A program made the position numbers and the translations under genes. The notes under the pieces were generated by a model. That model was not told the origin of the DNA and did not search any database. It was given only the letters and a program-made list of their open reading frames with translations. Of a DNA stretch of 64,000 nucleotides, positions 1 through 10,621 are shown piece by piece (position 1 is the first letter of the stretch; every line of letters begins with the position of its first letter). The stretch spans positions 2,666,001 through 2,730,000 of the forward strand of contig CP051141.1 in the NCBI GenBank assembly GCA_001592805.2. The letters run 5' to 3'. The DNA is from Peltaster fructicola. Taxonomy: Eukaryota > Ascomycota > Dothideomycetes.

Positions 1-754
1 AACACCAGACTTGGCAGATACAGGATGCCGTTGTGCAAGATCGTTCGCGCTGTAGAAGACCAAGAGCTTACTCAAAGCGTAGCGATCGCCAATCTGAGCT
101 GCTGTAGACTTGTCTTTCAATGCTTCAAGGATAGAGCCAGATACATCGAGCTGCTTGCGATCAGCAAGATACATTATGTCACTGCCCACGACGGCAAGTC
201 GACCGTGGGTTCCAGTTGCTGCAGCGCTCTTCTCCATAGTAGGTAATAGAAGGTTGGTCAATAACATGGTGCCGAGCACATTGATGGCTAAGTGGCTTTC
301 CACACCCGCATGGTCTGTCCATTTCGTTGACAAGACGCCGGCGTTGAGTATAGCACCGTCTAGTCGCTTGAGAGTCTTTGCCCGAGCTGCGAAGCTCTTG
401 ATCGACTCTGTGTCGCCCATGTCGAGCTGCCATACCTCGAGATTTGCCCGAGGAACATTACAACTGTTGGCGATGTCTTCAGCCGCAGCATCGCCTTTCG
501 AGATCGTTCTGACCCCCAGGATGACTTTGGCAGCACCTAGTCGAGCAATGTGCCGAGCTGCTTCCATTCCCTGCCATTGATTTAGTGCCTGCATGGATTG
601 ATTGACATTTGCCAACTGTCCAGGTAATGTAGCTTACCAGACCAACATTGCTTCCAGTTACCAGGATGGTCTGGTCAGTGAAATCGTATGCAGGATATGG
701 AAATTTAGCAAAGAACTGAGAATACAGAAATTGCAGTGTCCACGATAGAGTCAT
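1..754 (-). CDS. Short-chain dehydrogenase, retinol dehydrogenase-like (3' end outside window)
   Basis: NAD(P)-dependent oxidoreductase of the SDR family, resembling fungal retinol-dehydrogenase-12-like proteins; substrate unknown. The start ATG is at 754. A first exon (638-754) encodes the cofactor-binding start of the Rossmann fold (LVTGSNVGLG). A 67-bp intron (571-637, GTAAGC...CAG) follows, and the second exon runs to the window edge. Splicing joins VGL to GMEAARHIARLGA, as expected in this family. Further on I see a D-M-G acidic loop, an LNAG motif and the catalytic YALSK (YxxxK). The frame stays open to base 1 with no stop, so the C-terminal part is missing. It is divergent from the Spo12-like gene. 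The family is certain from motifs; the substrate class is only a guess. Confidence 0.88.
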
Positions 755-1535
755 GATGGGATAGTTGCTGCCAAAGATGCTGGATGTTGAAGGAGAAGCT
801 GTCTTGCATGTCGGTAGAGCTCACCTCTTATAGCTTGGATGCGATTGTGTACCCATGCAGTGCGTTATAGCCATGTCCGCATCAATGGAGACATTCAGGT
901 ATTCCACTTCCATTGAGTTGCACCGAGCTCGAGCTTTCATGTATTGGAAGAACAGTGCAGAGGTGTATCTGGTCGAAGATAGCAGGTCTGTCGAGTTCGG
1001 GACGATTATTGATCCGCAGAAACACAATGCTGCAGTGTTTGTTTCCGAAGGCTCGTCCGTACTTCCTTCTCATTTGTGCCGTGGTGCGCAGATACACTGA
1101 ACCCTCGTGATGACTAGGAGCTGCGATGCAGAGATTTGGGAGGTCATGTTGCCCACATGGTCGGCGCCGGGAGCACTGTAAGGAGCTTTTGCATGCACTT
1201 GGTGTACATGCCTGTGTGCGTCGACGCATGTCGTGCCAGTGCGCTCTACGAGCGACGTCCATCACGGTCTGTTGTTCTGGTGCTTTAGCTGTGGCTGCTT
1301 TAGCTGTGGTACGAAGTGCATGTGTGCGGTCAAGATGTGACTGCTGGATCACCGGGATCGAGCGGGTGCCCCAGCAACGCTTTGTTTATGAAGCTTCGTA
1401 GAACCTGCGTTGTCACTGACGTCTACACCAAAAGCACATTCGTCCCAGCATCAGACATACTGTAGAGTTTGGCTACAGCAGCATTGTGTGCAGCAGTCGA
1501 TCTCTAGCATCTTCACCGCACAGTCTTCAGACAAG
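755..1535. other. Divergent intergenic region
   Basis: Separates two divergently transcribed genes and must hold both promoters. Short ORFs on both strands overlap each other and show no recognisable domain or consistent splice pattern. I see no RNA gene or repeat. Confidence 0.5.
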
Positions 1536-1958
1536 ATGTCTGCACTCGTGGAGAAGGACTCCAACGCTCAAATCTCGCCTAACAGAAGCCAACAAAGCTC
1601 GGACGAGCAGTCGATGAATGATAGCTACCAAGGTCACAAAGGTCCAATGAGTAAGATATCTGGCATCGACAAGTAAGTTCCATCTCCCGAACGGAGGTTT
1701 AGCCTGGGCTGATGTTCCTCTCAAGTACAAGCGGCACATACATCAGCCCTTCAGATGCGATTATGAGTCCAACAACGAAGAAGCTCACCGACCGTAGACA
1801 GAAGCAGATCAACAACCCGTAAGAACGCCTCGCCTTGTCAAAAATGCTCGAGCTGACTGGTGCATAGGTCCAATACTGCTCGACGATCCTTGTTCGCTCG
1901 CACATTGTCTAACAATAGCGAGAAAAGTGAACAGAAGTCTCTGAATGGTTGGAAATGA
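1536..1958 (+). CDS. Spo12-family cell-cycle regulator, three exons
   Basis: Small protein of about 106 residues carrying the Spo12 motif, known from yeast mitotic-exit and meiosis regulators (Spo12/Bns1, FEAR network). Exons are 1536-1672, 1726-1818 and 1868-1958, with introns of 53 and 49 bp starting GTAAGT and GTAAGA. The spliced middle exon reads YISPSDAIMSPTTKKLTDRR, the family core (a Ser-Pro-rich segment ending in a basic patch). Exon 3 adds a SLFART motif and ends at TGA 1956-1958. Phases agree across both introns. The N-terminal 45 residues are polar and low complexity. In yeast the MSP serine region is a phosphorylation target; the same role here is inference. Each exon is short, so automated annotation could easily miss it. 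Confidence 0.85.
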
Positions 1959-2791
1959 TTGCTGTAGGACCGGTGCCACCTCGTGCCGTGGATGTCCAGT
2001 AAGCTCTTCTCGGTGTGCGGCGAAATGGAGTTATGCTTAGGCGGTTGGATACCCGGTTCTGGATCTCTTATCTTGTGTAAATATACCAAGCAGTCCAGTA
2101 TCATGACGGTTAATCATGACAGAATGTACGAGCGCTGTTGCTTGCATCGCTAGTCCGTACGCGACAGGAGCTTGCATAACATCCTCTGCCAACAGGACTA
2201 CGCCCTCGCCATCTGCATCAAGAACGAAGAAGAGTAAGGGAAGAGACATCAATGCTCCTTTGATCGTGGTATGGCAAGAACATAAAACGGATCTCATATC
2301 GATTGGACGACATGAAGGCCGAGTGATCCATCTTTCAGCGTGTCGAGCAGCATTACTCTATCTTCACTTGGCACAAGACTGCTGGCAGGGATGCCTCCGT
2401 ATCATCAATGAATCGTCTCTCAATGAGCCAAGGCTTTCGCACGCTTCGTCTCAGCTTGTTGCATCTGCTCCAAGGGGATTGCATAGTCGGATTGTGCACA
2501 CCGACATGTCCTCAAGTTGTTCCAGCACCGTGCTCACGACTCGCAGGTGATGTAAATCTCGCAGCAGCATGCAGATGTTGTCGCGTAAGTATAGTGACGT
2601 GCTAGCCTCTGAATGCCTGAGGCCACAAGTCTTGGCACAAGCTGGAGCAGAGCTTTGCCAGAGGCTTTTTCGAAGTCTCTAATCTGCAAGCTATAATTTA
2701 TTGTCGAAGACCTTCAACGCAGCATTGAACAGCTTTTCTACATCTTCACACAGCATAGTCTGCACGGCTCAGTGCTGCGACGCAGTACAAG
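1959..2791. other. Intergenic region upstream of CBF5
   Basis: Holds the Spo12-like 3' end and the CBF5 promoter. Overlapping ORFs on both strands at about 2037-2605 have no recognisable domain. I see nothing else. Confidence 0.45.
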
Positions 2792-4328
2792 ATGGCTCTC
2801 GTTAAGGCAAATGATGTGGACGATCAGATCATCAAGCCAGATAGCTCCAAGCCAAAGGTCGACACCAGTGACTGGCCATTGCTGTTGAAGGACTGGGACA
2901 AACGTACACACAGAACTTGAGATGATGTCTGTTCATGTGCTAATACGCGAATTAGTTCTCGTCCGAACCGGTCACTTCACACCCATCCCAGCTGGTTGCG
3001 CGCCATTGAAGAGAGATTTGAAGTCCTACATATCCTCAGGCGTGATCAACCTTGACAAGCCCTCGAATCCATCCTCACACGAAGTTGTCGCATGGCTCAA
3101 GCGCATGCTGCGAGTCGAGAAGACTGGTCACTCTGGAACACTCGATCCGAAGGTTACAGGATGTTTGATTGTCTGCATTGATCGTGCGACAAGACTTGTC
3201 AAGAGCCAACAGGGCGCAGGAAAAGAGTACGTTGCAGTCCTCCGCCTGCATGGAAAGCTCCCTGGTGGAGAGGCACAACTTGCGAGAGCACTTGAGACCC
3301 TGACTGGAGCACTCTTCCAGAGACCACCACTCATTTCAGCTGTGAAGCGTCAGCTACGAATCCGCACAATTCACGAAAGCAAGCTGCTTGAGTTCGACAA
3401 TGACAGACAACTAGCTGTCTTCTGGGTGTCTTGTGAGGCTGGCACGTACATTCGAACGCTTTGTGTGCACCTGGGTCTTCTCCTAGGAGTAGGCGGACAC
3501 ATGCAAGAGCTCCGTCGTGTTCGTTCTGGCGCCATGGACGAAACATCTGGCCTTGTCACGCTCCACGACTGTCTGGACGCGCAGTGGCTATACGACAACC
3601 AACGGGACGAATCGTACCTTCGCACAGTCATCTCACCACTCGAATCCCTTCTCACATCCTACAAGCGAGTTGTCGTAAAAGACAGCGCTGTCAACGCAGT
3701 GTGCTACGGAGCCAAGTTGATGATTCCTGGTCTCCTGCGATATGAATCTGGCATTGAGGTGTATGAAGAGGTTGTCCTGATCACCACAAAGGGTGAGGCT
3801 ATTGCTTTGGCTGTTGCGCAAATGTCAACGGTCGAGATGTCGTCATGCGATCACGGTGTGGTGGCCAAGGTCAAGAGATGTATCATGGAGCGTGATCTCT
3901 ACCCACGACGATGGGGAATGGGACCTGTCGCCACCGAGAAGAAGAAGATGAAGGAGTCTGGCAAGCTTGACAAATATGGACGTGTCAATGAGCAGACACC
4001 CGCGCAATGGAAGAAGGAGTACCAGGACTTCAACGACCCCGAAGGTGTCAACGGCAGCAACGACAAATCTGATGGACAGATGATCGAGGGAGCCGCAGTC
4101 AAGGAAGGCATTCCTGGCAAGGACAATGATACCACGACCGCCGCAGATGTTGCTGCAGCGCCACCAGTTCCGCCAATATCAGTCGAGCAGGACGACAGCA
4201 AGAAGAAGCGCAAGCATGAAGGCGAGACAGCCGAAGAGCGTGCCGAACGCAAGCGCAAGAAGAAGGAAAAGAAAGAGAAGAGAGCTTCAAAGAGTGCGGC
4301 CAAGGATGACGACGATGACAGCGAATAG
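2792..4328 (+). CDS. CBF5: H/ACA snoRNP pseudouridine synthase Cbf5 (dyskerin)
   Basis: Catalytic subunit of nucleolar H/ACA ribonucleoproteins; isomerises uridine to pseudouridine in rRNA and snRNA under guide-RNA direction. Exon 1 (2792-2903) encodes the dyskerin N-terminus ending DWDK. A 52-bp intron (2904-2955, branch GCTAATAC) precedes exon 2, giving [14 protein letters not shown]. The TruB catalytic loop [11 protein letters not shown] is visible, with Asp at about residue 101. A PUA domain follows (roughly 290-365), then a Lys/Glu/Asp-rich tail (455-494) as in yeast Cbf5. The product is 494 residues against 483 in yeast. The unspliced frame starts too far downstream and lacks the conserved first 37 residues, so the two-exon model is preferred. 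Confidence 0.97.
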
Positions 4329-5267
4329 AACGGGCTGTGATTGTTGCCTCGACCGGCTCCTTGATGAACTGCTGCTTCTTTATCTTCTTCAGCGAGCATG
4401 CTTGTACTCTATGGCGATCGATGTCGGCATGGTTGGCGTTACAGGAGTGTGATATGGCGTTCTGTATTTATGGTGGGTGCTTGTCTGGACTACTATCGTC
4501 TGCTCTTTCGCAGCAGACATGTCATACAAGGCTACCGTGATGTCAGTCTGTAGCAGATCAAAAATGCAATCTCATGCTCAGTTGTGATTGTGCGATGCCA
4601 TATTCTCGTCTGAAGTGTGGCTACTCCTTACCGCGTAAGTCCTAACGTGCCCACCACCACAAAAAGGATGAGTTTCGCTTGTCGTTGATCGGATCATGAC
4701 GTGTTGCGATTGCACAGACGCAAGCATCGATAATGTGGTGAGGTGTGGCAGGTAAGCGAAAGTGTGGCTGGAGGATTGCCAGCCTCTCATCAAGCCACCG
4801 CGTTCTGAACATTCATCTCATCTACAAACCGAAGACAATCTCTTGACATTCCACATTCATTCTCGGAGGTCCTTAATATCCTCACGTGTTCCTTCTGCAA
4901 ATAGCTGCACGCTGCTGCTGCTGATACCTAGGCTCGAAAGGCAACAAAAGCTCCATGGTAGCTGTGGGAAATCCGCCTCCATCATTGTCACAGAGCCTCA
5001 TAAGCAGATTCAAAAGGAAGAGCCTGCCGGACGCCCTACACAGCGCGCTCTTGAACCGGCCCTCGTGGAACGGATCCAGGGGTTCGAGCTCGCAACAGCA
5101 CATCGATTGTCGGATATCCCTGCTCGCCGCTTGCAGCTGAAGCCGCAACTTTCGTTTCAACTAACGCATAACGCCTGAACTCACCGCCAATCCGCCGGCG
5201 AACACCAGGGCAAGAAGCTCCTGAGCTCCACTCCTCAACGGCAGACCATCTACACCCAGCTGGCAAC
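4329..5267. other. Intergenic region
   Basis: 3' region of CBF5 and 5' leader of the next gene. ORFs at 4762-5178 (+) and 4882-5160 (-) lie over each other and carry no recognisable motif. I see no structured element. Confidence 0.45.
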
Positions 5268-6539
5268 ATGGCAAACGATCGTTATTACAGTCGGGTACCG
5301 TCGTCTGGCTCTTTCGACACTGCATACACTGGTGCTGATTGCTATATCGATTATTCGAGCCTGGAGAAAGAGAATCTTGAAGACCATACGGTCAGCTTAG
5401 AAGCACTGCAGACGCCGAAGCCAGCTCTCAGCTCACGTCTGCTATCGTCTCTACCGCGTCAACCTGCGGCAGCAGCGGCTCTGACAAGATCAAAGTCGAT
5501 ATTGCATTCGAGAGCCAAGTCATTAGCAGCCTGGACTTCGAGCTTCACCCCTGCTGTCACACCCACATCCGGAAAAGAGCATATAACAACCAACAGACTC
5601 TTTGGCGATCTTTTCAGTGGTGAGTCAGCTCCTGTACGCCTGGGCATACCTCCTACCTCGCCGATCAAGGAAGACACAGAGTTCGTCATGGACTACAGAC
5701 CATCTTTGACGCAGCGCTCGTCTTTCGCGTCAAGGCGAAAGAGTGCAGTCTTACAAGCGTCACAGCCAGTGGCAAAGCAGAGCTGGTTCTCTCGAAAAAA
5801 TGCAGAGCCGGCAGCTCCTCCTGTTCCCGCGGTGGATGAGCTACTCACACTGAATATAAACAACTCGCTGTTTCCAAATGGCCCTGTTGATGACTTCTCA
5901 CCCTCAGACTTCAACAGTCTTCTGCTCAATGCCACAAAACTGCTCGAAAGGATGCAGACAGCGTACCGGGAGAAGGTCGAGTACATCGCTACCATACAGC
6001 CAGAACTCGACGCGCAACGGGAGGAAGCAGAGGAAGCAGAGACCAGAGCACAGCATCTGAAGATGCAACTCGAGGACATGGCACGCAGAGCCGATGAGCA
6101 GCAGACAGCTATGTCAAAGCTCGAAATACAGCTATCTGAAGGGAGACCTGGGAGCATTAGGGTAGTTGACGACGACAACGACAACACGCGTCAACGACGG
6201 AAGCGTAGCTCTGCAGCGAGTGCTTCTGACTCTGGCTTCGAATCCGACTGGGATCGCGACACCGAATCTGTCGTCTCGAGTGGCATTCCGACTCCTCGGA
6301 CACCGCCTGCTCTCATGGCCGGCTCGCCATTCGATAATCTTGACCAAAGACTGTACGATCGACGTCTTGGCCTCCAGCGACAAGCACCTCTGCGAGCTAA
6401 AGGAATCGACGACAGCTCTACAGCGTGGCATACCGTTCAGCACCTGCGTAATGAGAATCAGGACTTACGAGGACAGCTGAAAAGTATGCAGCAGACACTG
6501 CAAGGCTGCATAGATTTCGTTGACACCGTGCATATGTAG
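5268..6539 (+). CDS. Fungal coiled-coil protein of unknown function
   Basis: Intronless 423-residue protein that I do not recognise. The first 190 residues are Ser/Ala/Pro-rich and probably disordered, with basic patches (SRAKSLAAW, ASRRKSAVL). Around 195-225 there is a compact hydrophobic/acidic stretch ending in NATKLLERMQTAYREKV. A coiled coil follows (about 225-295, rich in Glu, Ala and Gln). Next comes an Asp/Asn run, then a Ser/Pro-rich stretch with a possible TP-type phosphosite (GIPTPRTPPA). The end is a short helical segment rich in Gln/Asn (LRNENQDLRGQLKSMQQ). The start codon follows a CAAC context. The layout suggests a cytoskeletal or septation scaffold, but that is inference. Confidence 0.85.
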   Translation: MANDRYYSRVPSSGSFDTAYTGADCYIDYSSLEKENLEDHTVSLEALQTPKPALSSRLLSSLPRQPAAAAALTRSKSILHSRAKSLAAWTSSFTPAVTPTSGKEHITTNRLFGDLFSGESAPVRLGIPPTSPIKEDTEFVMDYRPSLTQRSSFASRRKSAVLQASQPVAKQSWFSRKNAEPAAPPVPAVDELLTLNINNSLFPNGPVDDFSPSDFNSLLLNATKLLERMQTAYREKVEYIATIQPELDAQREEAEEAETRAQHLKMQLEDMARRADEQQTAMSKLEIQLSEGRPGSIRVVDDDNDNTRQRRKRSSAASASDSGFESDWDRDTESVVSSGIPTPRTPPALMAGSPFDNLDQRLYDRRLGLQRQAPLRAKGIDDSSTAWHTVQHLRNENQDLRGQLKSMQQTLQGCIDFVDTVHM

Positions 6540-6707
6540 AAGGATAGATCTCTACCCTGTATCACTGAGTTCCAATGGGTTGCTCCGTTCGTCGACTCTG
6601 CGTCTACTGAACGTACGCTGCATCGGCGTTTTCCGACTATTGTACACTATGCTGAGTTGCTGCAGGCTAGTAGCGCTTCGTTGTCGTCTTCGTCTTCATC
6701 TCCGTAG

Positions 6708-7157
6708 CTACAACGCCATCAAGACCAGTGCCACTAGCAGGAGCACACCCAGGGTAATGCCTACACCAAGTCCTGCTTTTGCTGCTGTGGATAGAATGCT
6801 AGATTCTGCCTGTGCCAATGTGGAAGAACTGCTACTACCGCCTAACTGACCGGACGAGCTGGCGCTGGCAACCGTGGGTACAGATGTGCTACAAGCAGGT
6901 CTGCTTGAGGATGATGTGATGGTGGTAGACCGAAACCTAGGGTACAATGTCACCGGAGTCAGAAGTGAGGTACTAGTCGCACTTGGGAGTGGTAGCTCTA
7001 TATATTGCTGTGAAAGTCCCGTCATGCTCATATCCCACCAGCACTGGGCCTGGGACCGGATCGTAGCAGAATGCGGCCGACCCATGTTTGGCAATGTCCT
7101 GCCTGTGATTATGACACTGCAGGCGACTGATACAGCGGCTCGGCGCATATAAAGCAT
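6708..7157 (-). CDS. Small Ser-rich protein with C-terminal membrane helix (5' end uncertain)
   Basis: Up to 149 residues. The C-terminal half is a Ser/Thr-rich stalk followed by a helix (AAKAGLGVGITLGVLLLVAL) that ends almost at the stop codon. This arrangement is common in small fungal membrane proteins with an O-glycosylated stalk. The N-terminal part has scattered Cys (one before WWDM) but no convincing signal peptide, so the true first exon may lie upstream, within the repeat-bearing region at 7158-7560. The gene sits tail to tail with the coiled-coil gene and head to head with LIN1. Coding status rests mainly on the stalk-plus-helix pattern. Confidence 0.45.
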   Translation of the reverse strand: MLYMRRAAVSVACSVIITGRTLPNMGRPHSATIRSQAQCWWDMSMTGLSQQYIELPLPSATSTSLLTPVTLYPRFRSTTITSSSSRPACSTSVPTVASASSSGQLGGSSSSSTLAQAESSILSTAAKAGLGVGITLGVLLLVALVLMAL

Positions 7158-7174
7158 TCTAACAATCGGACAGG

Positions 7175-7545
7175 AATGACATTGTACAGATCCCTGCAGT
7201 AGCGATAGGTGACGTTGTAGAGGCTATCCATTGTCAAGATCGTGATTTCGATGGGCCATTTGCCTTACGTAGCTACGTGCGAACGTGGTAAGACAGAGCG
7301 TGTCCTGCAATATCTGCGGGCGACGTTGTAGAAGCATCTCTGTCGTTGGTAAATGTGAGTCTTGGCCGCATGGGATCTCGAATGTAGCAGTGGGCTACAA
7401 TGAGACTTGCCATCGACAGCATAGGGAACATTATCGTACGGGATCCCTGATGCAGCGATGGGTGACGTCGAAGAGTGTGCTCATCGATAAGCTCGAGAGA
7501 TGCCCACACAGTAGCTCGGCCGCAGCAGTGGGTGAGAGTCTGACA
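7175..7545 (-). repeat. Degenerate tandem repeat, four to five copies
   Basis: Read on the minus strand, related segments recur around 7515-7540, 7440-7475, 7370-7400, 7300-7330 and 7180-7215. Translated in whichever frame keeps the similarity, they read LFDVTHRCIRDPVR, LIVAHCYIRDPMR, FYNVARRYCRTRS and LYNVTYRYCRDLYN. The copies are not in one common frame. Spacing is irregular (about 70-140 bp). It looks like a decayed or intron-broken array of a short Tyr/Arg/Cys module next to the small membrane-protein ORF. I cannot tell whether it is still coding. Confidence 0.5.
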
Positions 7546-7703
7546 AGCTGCCCATAGACAGGTTGGGGATATCATTGTCTCGGTGCAGGCTTAAGCAGAT
7601 GAAGCGGTCGGTACAATGTAGACCCTGTGTCGTCATTGTGTGCACGCGTCTACATGTAAATAAACACAACTCAAGTAGCTCTCTTTGCACAATCGTTCAT
7701 AAC

Positions 7704-9059
7704 ATGGCATCGTCAGCAGTACGACCGAAACGTGCCGCTGAAGAGTTTGATCGCACACAAGAAGCTTCCAGCAAGAAGCCACGATTCGACGCTCGCAATC
7801 CGAGCACGCTCGCCGCCGCCGCGCCAGAGCAGGATCTGACCCTAGAAGCTGACCCTCTGAGCAGGTCTGGCGTTCAAACCAAGAGAAATGCGGTCAATCT
7901 CGACGGCTACGAATCGGATTCCGACTACGACGACCAGAACGAGCGCGTGAAGCTTCGCAAGCTTGACAAAGCGCAGCGACGCGCCATTAGAAGAGATGCT
8001 GTAAGCAAAGAAGAGGATGATGATGATGACATGTTTGCGGACCGAGAAGAGACTGTGCAAGACAATGCAGATGACAATGAAGAGCTAATCTGGGATGGCG
8101 AACAGAAGAAGAAGGAAGTGAAATTCCTCGATGAGGCTGATATCGAAGGCCAGGTCGCAAGCAGCAAGTCCGGTGGCCATGTCCCTTCGATACTCCCACT
8201 TGGCACACACGGAAAGAAGCGAACTGGCTCTGTCAGCGAGAGCTCAAGCTCGGGCGACGATGAGATGCGCGACATGCTTGACGAAGATGATGAGGATGCG
8301 GCCGAAGTAGGAGCTGGCGGAAAGAAGAGACATGCTCCTCGATTAGATGCGTTCAATCTACGCCAGGAGAATGAGGAGGGAAGATTTGACGATACAGGCA
8401 ACTACGTGCGAAACGCCACAGATCCAGACCATGACAACGACAATTGGCTCGAAGGCATCAGCAAGAAAGATATCAAGAAGGCCAAGGAGGCCAAAGAGAA
8501 ACGCGAACACGAGCAGAAGGCCAAGCAGGCTGAGCTCGACGCCGTCCTCACAAGCGACCTTCTTGCAGCACTGTTAGAGCATCTTGAGATTGGTGAATCG
8601 CCTCTCGAAGCAGTGGCGCGTCTTGACAAGGGTCGTAAGAAGAAGACGACCATGCCGAAATGGAAGATCGAGCGCTTGAGACGGCAGGGCAAATTGAAGG
8701 AGGAAGATGAGGACACAGGACCAGATTCCGAGGATACTGCTCGAACCGCAGCCATCGACAGCATTACGGATGCTGTGAATGGTCTCAACTCGAAGGGTCA
8801 AGGAACCGTGTGGGACGAGCCACGTGAGATGTTCATGAGACAGTACAAACGCGAGACCGGCGACGACTGGAAGGCTCCTGCTGCTTCGCTCTCTTCAGCC
8901 CTCTGGGAGCTGCTCTATGTCCACAGCGAGGAGCAACACGGTCCGTACGACCTAGCGACACTGAAAGCCTGGAAAGAAGGTGGTCATCTCCCTGAGGACA
9001 ATACGAGATTCAGGCGTGTAGGTGATGCAGAGTGGTGCGACTCGTTCGAGGAATCGTAG
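7704..9059 (+). CDS. LIN1: GYF-domain U5 snRNP protein Lin1 (CD2BP2 homologue)
   Basis: Component of the U5 snRNP / tri-snRNP; human CD2BP2 binds the U5 protein Prp6 and proline-rich ligands. The frame is open from 7563, but the ATG at 7704 (MASSAVRPKRAAEEF) is the likely start, giving 451 residues. Motifs seen: NLDGYESDSDYD near residue 55, long acidic runs, ENEEGRFDDTGNYVRN at about 220, and a C-terminal GYF domain (400-451) with WELLYVHSEEQHGPYDLATL. The GYF signature is divergent (HGPYD for GP[YF]). Orthologues share this acidic-then-GYF design. No intron is needed. Confidence 0.93.
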   Translation: MASSAVRPKRAAEEFDRTQEASSKKPRFDARNPSTLAAAAPEQDLTLEADPLSRSGVQTKRNAVNLDGYESDSDYDDQNERVKLRKLDKAQRRAIRRDAVSKEEDDDDDMFADREETVQDNADDNEELIWDGEQKKKEVKFLDEADIEGQVASSKSGGHVPSILPLGTHGKKRTGSVSESSSSGDDEMRDMLDEDDEDAAEVGAGGKKRHAPRLDAFNLRQENEEGRFDDTGNYVRNATDPDHDNDNWLEGISKKDIKKAKEAKEKREHEQKAKQAELDAVLTSDLLAALLEHLEIGESPLEAVARLDKGRKKKTTMPKWKIERLRRQGKLKEEDEDTGPDSEDTARTAAIDSITDAVNGLNSKGQGTVWDEPREMFMRQYKRETGDDWKAPAASLSSALWELLYVHSEEQHGPYDLATLKAWKEGGHLPEDNTRFRRVGDAEWCDSFEES

Positions 9060-9591
9060 TCGAAAAGCAGTGATTTGTAGCTGTGCCCAGGACGATGTGC
9101 CTACGATTGTGGCATTAGCGGACAGGAATGGTCAAATAATAGCACGTTCAACGGAAACGATTATAATGCAGCCGAGCGACGGATGTATGTGCCGAGGATT
9201 ATGCACGCTAATTTGGTCTCCCTGCGCGTGCATCTCCTACTCCTCAAACTCTTTCACAACTCCCTGGTGGTACCTTGCAATCAGATTATTGGTTGTACAC
9301 GACAGAAATGCCTTTCACCGCGTGTTGACAAGCATAGCATCGAGAATGCAGACGATAGATCCAACGATCGCGACAACGTCACTACAACAATGTTTGCCAT
9401 ACACAAGCTGTATCGTCCTTTACTCGAAGGCGGCGCACCAGCGCGAAGATATGTCTACTTGATGATTGGCAGCCTGATGTGAGCCATGCTATCAGCTGAA
9501 GGCGAACACGGACACTGACAAGGATAGCGCTGTCTTCTTGGTCTTCTCATATCATGCAGCGCCCATCACCATTTCCCAACTTCGCTCGAGT
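9060..9591. other. Intergenic region
   Basis: LIN1 3' region and promoter of the esterase gene. Short overlapping ORFs only; nothing recognisable. Confidence 0.45.
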
Positions 9592-10621
9592 ATGGGAAAG
9601 TTTGACATCTTGTCGCAGACAACCAAAGCGCCCACCGAGCCTCCTGGAGCGATTTATGGACCATATGTAAAGTACTGGCAAGGGAAGCACTGGACTGGCT
9701 GGCCAAACGTACAACATGCAATCATCTTTGGCGACAGCTGGAGCACTACTGCCTTCGAGCCTGCAGAAGAACCTCCTCGTCCAGACAACCCGATCGGCAA
9801 TCCTCCGTACCCCGGAGCAGCCGCGTGTAATGGTGCTAACTGGGTCGGATACTTTACGACCGTCTTCAATGAGTCTCTTGTCCTTACGTTGAACATGGCT
9901 GCGGGTGGTGCTACAGTTGATATGGATCTCATCGCTCCAGGCGTGCCACATTCCACCCTCCGCTCTCTCAAAACGCAGATAGTGGAGCAATTTCCGGCTC
10001 TATACGGCAAACCACCAGAGACGTATCCTTGGACCGCTGACTCGTCCATCTTCATCATCTGGATCGGCCTTAACGACATCCACAATGCCGACGAAGAGAC
10101 GCAGCACAACTTTCCTGCCGAATTCGTGGAATATGCGGCCTACGCTGATCTTCTCTACCAGACCGGCGCTCGCAACATCATGTTCATGAACATTCCGCCT
10201 ATTGAAAGGGCACCACTGGCTGAGATCATTGATACGTACGACGACTGGCACCTGTGGGTCGCTGGCTGGAACGCAAACTTGACCTCACTTGTCTACAACT
10301 TCAGGGCGCATCACCCAGATGCCACGGTGTTCCTGTTCGATACATTTAAGCTCTACGACGACGTTATGAACGAGCCATGCCTTTTCCCAGAGTCCTGTGG
10401 CTTCGAGGTTACCACGAAGTTCTGTCCGACGTGTAAGTCGTTCATACACTGTATCATAACTTGCTAACCCGATAGACGCATTTGGCGCACCATCGCTGAC
10501 GTACCTCGATCCGAAATGTCCTCACTCCATCGATAAGTACTTCTGGATGAACGATCTACATCCGACCACAAGAACCCACAACATGACTGCACATGCTATT
10601 GCACAGGCTCTATCGACATGA
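9592..10621 (+). CDS. GDSL/SGNH esterase, CE16 acetylesterase-like
   Basis: Probable carbohydrate acetylesterase (CE16-type fungal SGNH hydrolase). Block I is FGDSWSTT (nucleophile Ser at about 49), followed by a GGATVD glycine block and WIGLNDIHN carrying the oxyanion Asn. After a 43-bp intron (10433-10475, GTAAGT...GATAG, branch TGCTAACC), exon 2 supplies NDLHPT with the catalytic Asp and His. The product is about 328 residues. Two in-frame starts exist, 9538 and 9592; I chose 9592 because the 18 extra residues look like leader sequence. Neither start gives a signal peptide, although most CE16 enzymes are secreted, so either the enzyme is intracellular or a signal-peptide exon has been missed. 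Without exon 2 the enzyme would lack its Asp-His pair. Confidence 0.9.

Noticed and set aside
882-1352. 156-residue minus-strand ORF between the SDR and Spo12-like genes
   Set aside because: Composition is erratic, no motif is present, and overlapping ORFs exist on the other strand; probably chance.
2037-2605. Overlapping ORFs on both strands upstream of CBF5
   Set aside because: No domain, no consistent splice pattern, and neither strand is clearly better.
3899-4399. Ser/Leu-rich minus-strand ORF over the end of CBF5
   Set aside because: It is the antisense shadow of the Lys/Glu-rich dyskerin tail.
4762-5178. 138-residue plus-strand ORF before the coiled-coil gene
   Set aside because: No recognisable motif; lies in the likely 5' leader and is mirrored by an ORF on the other strand.
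7925-8401. Ser-rich minus-strand ORF within LIN1
   Set aside because: Antisense shadow of Asp/Glu-rich coding sequence.
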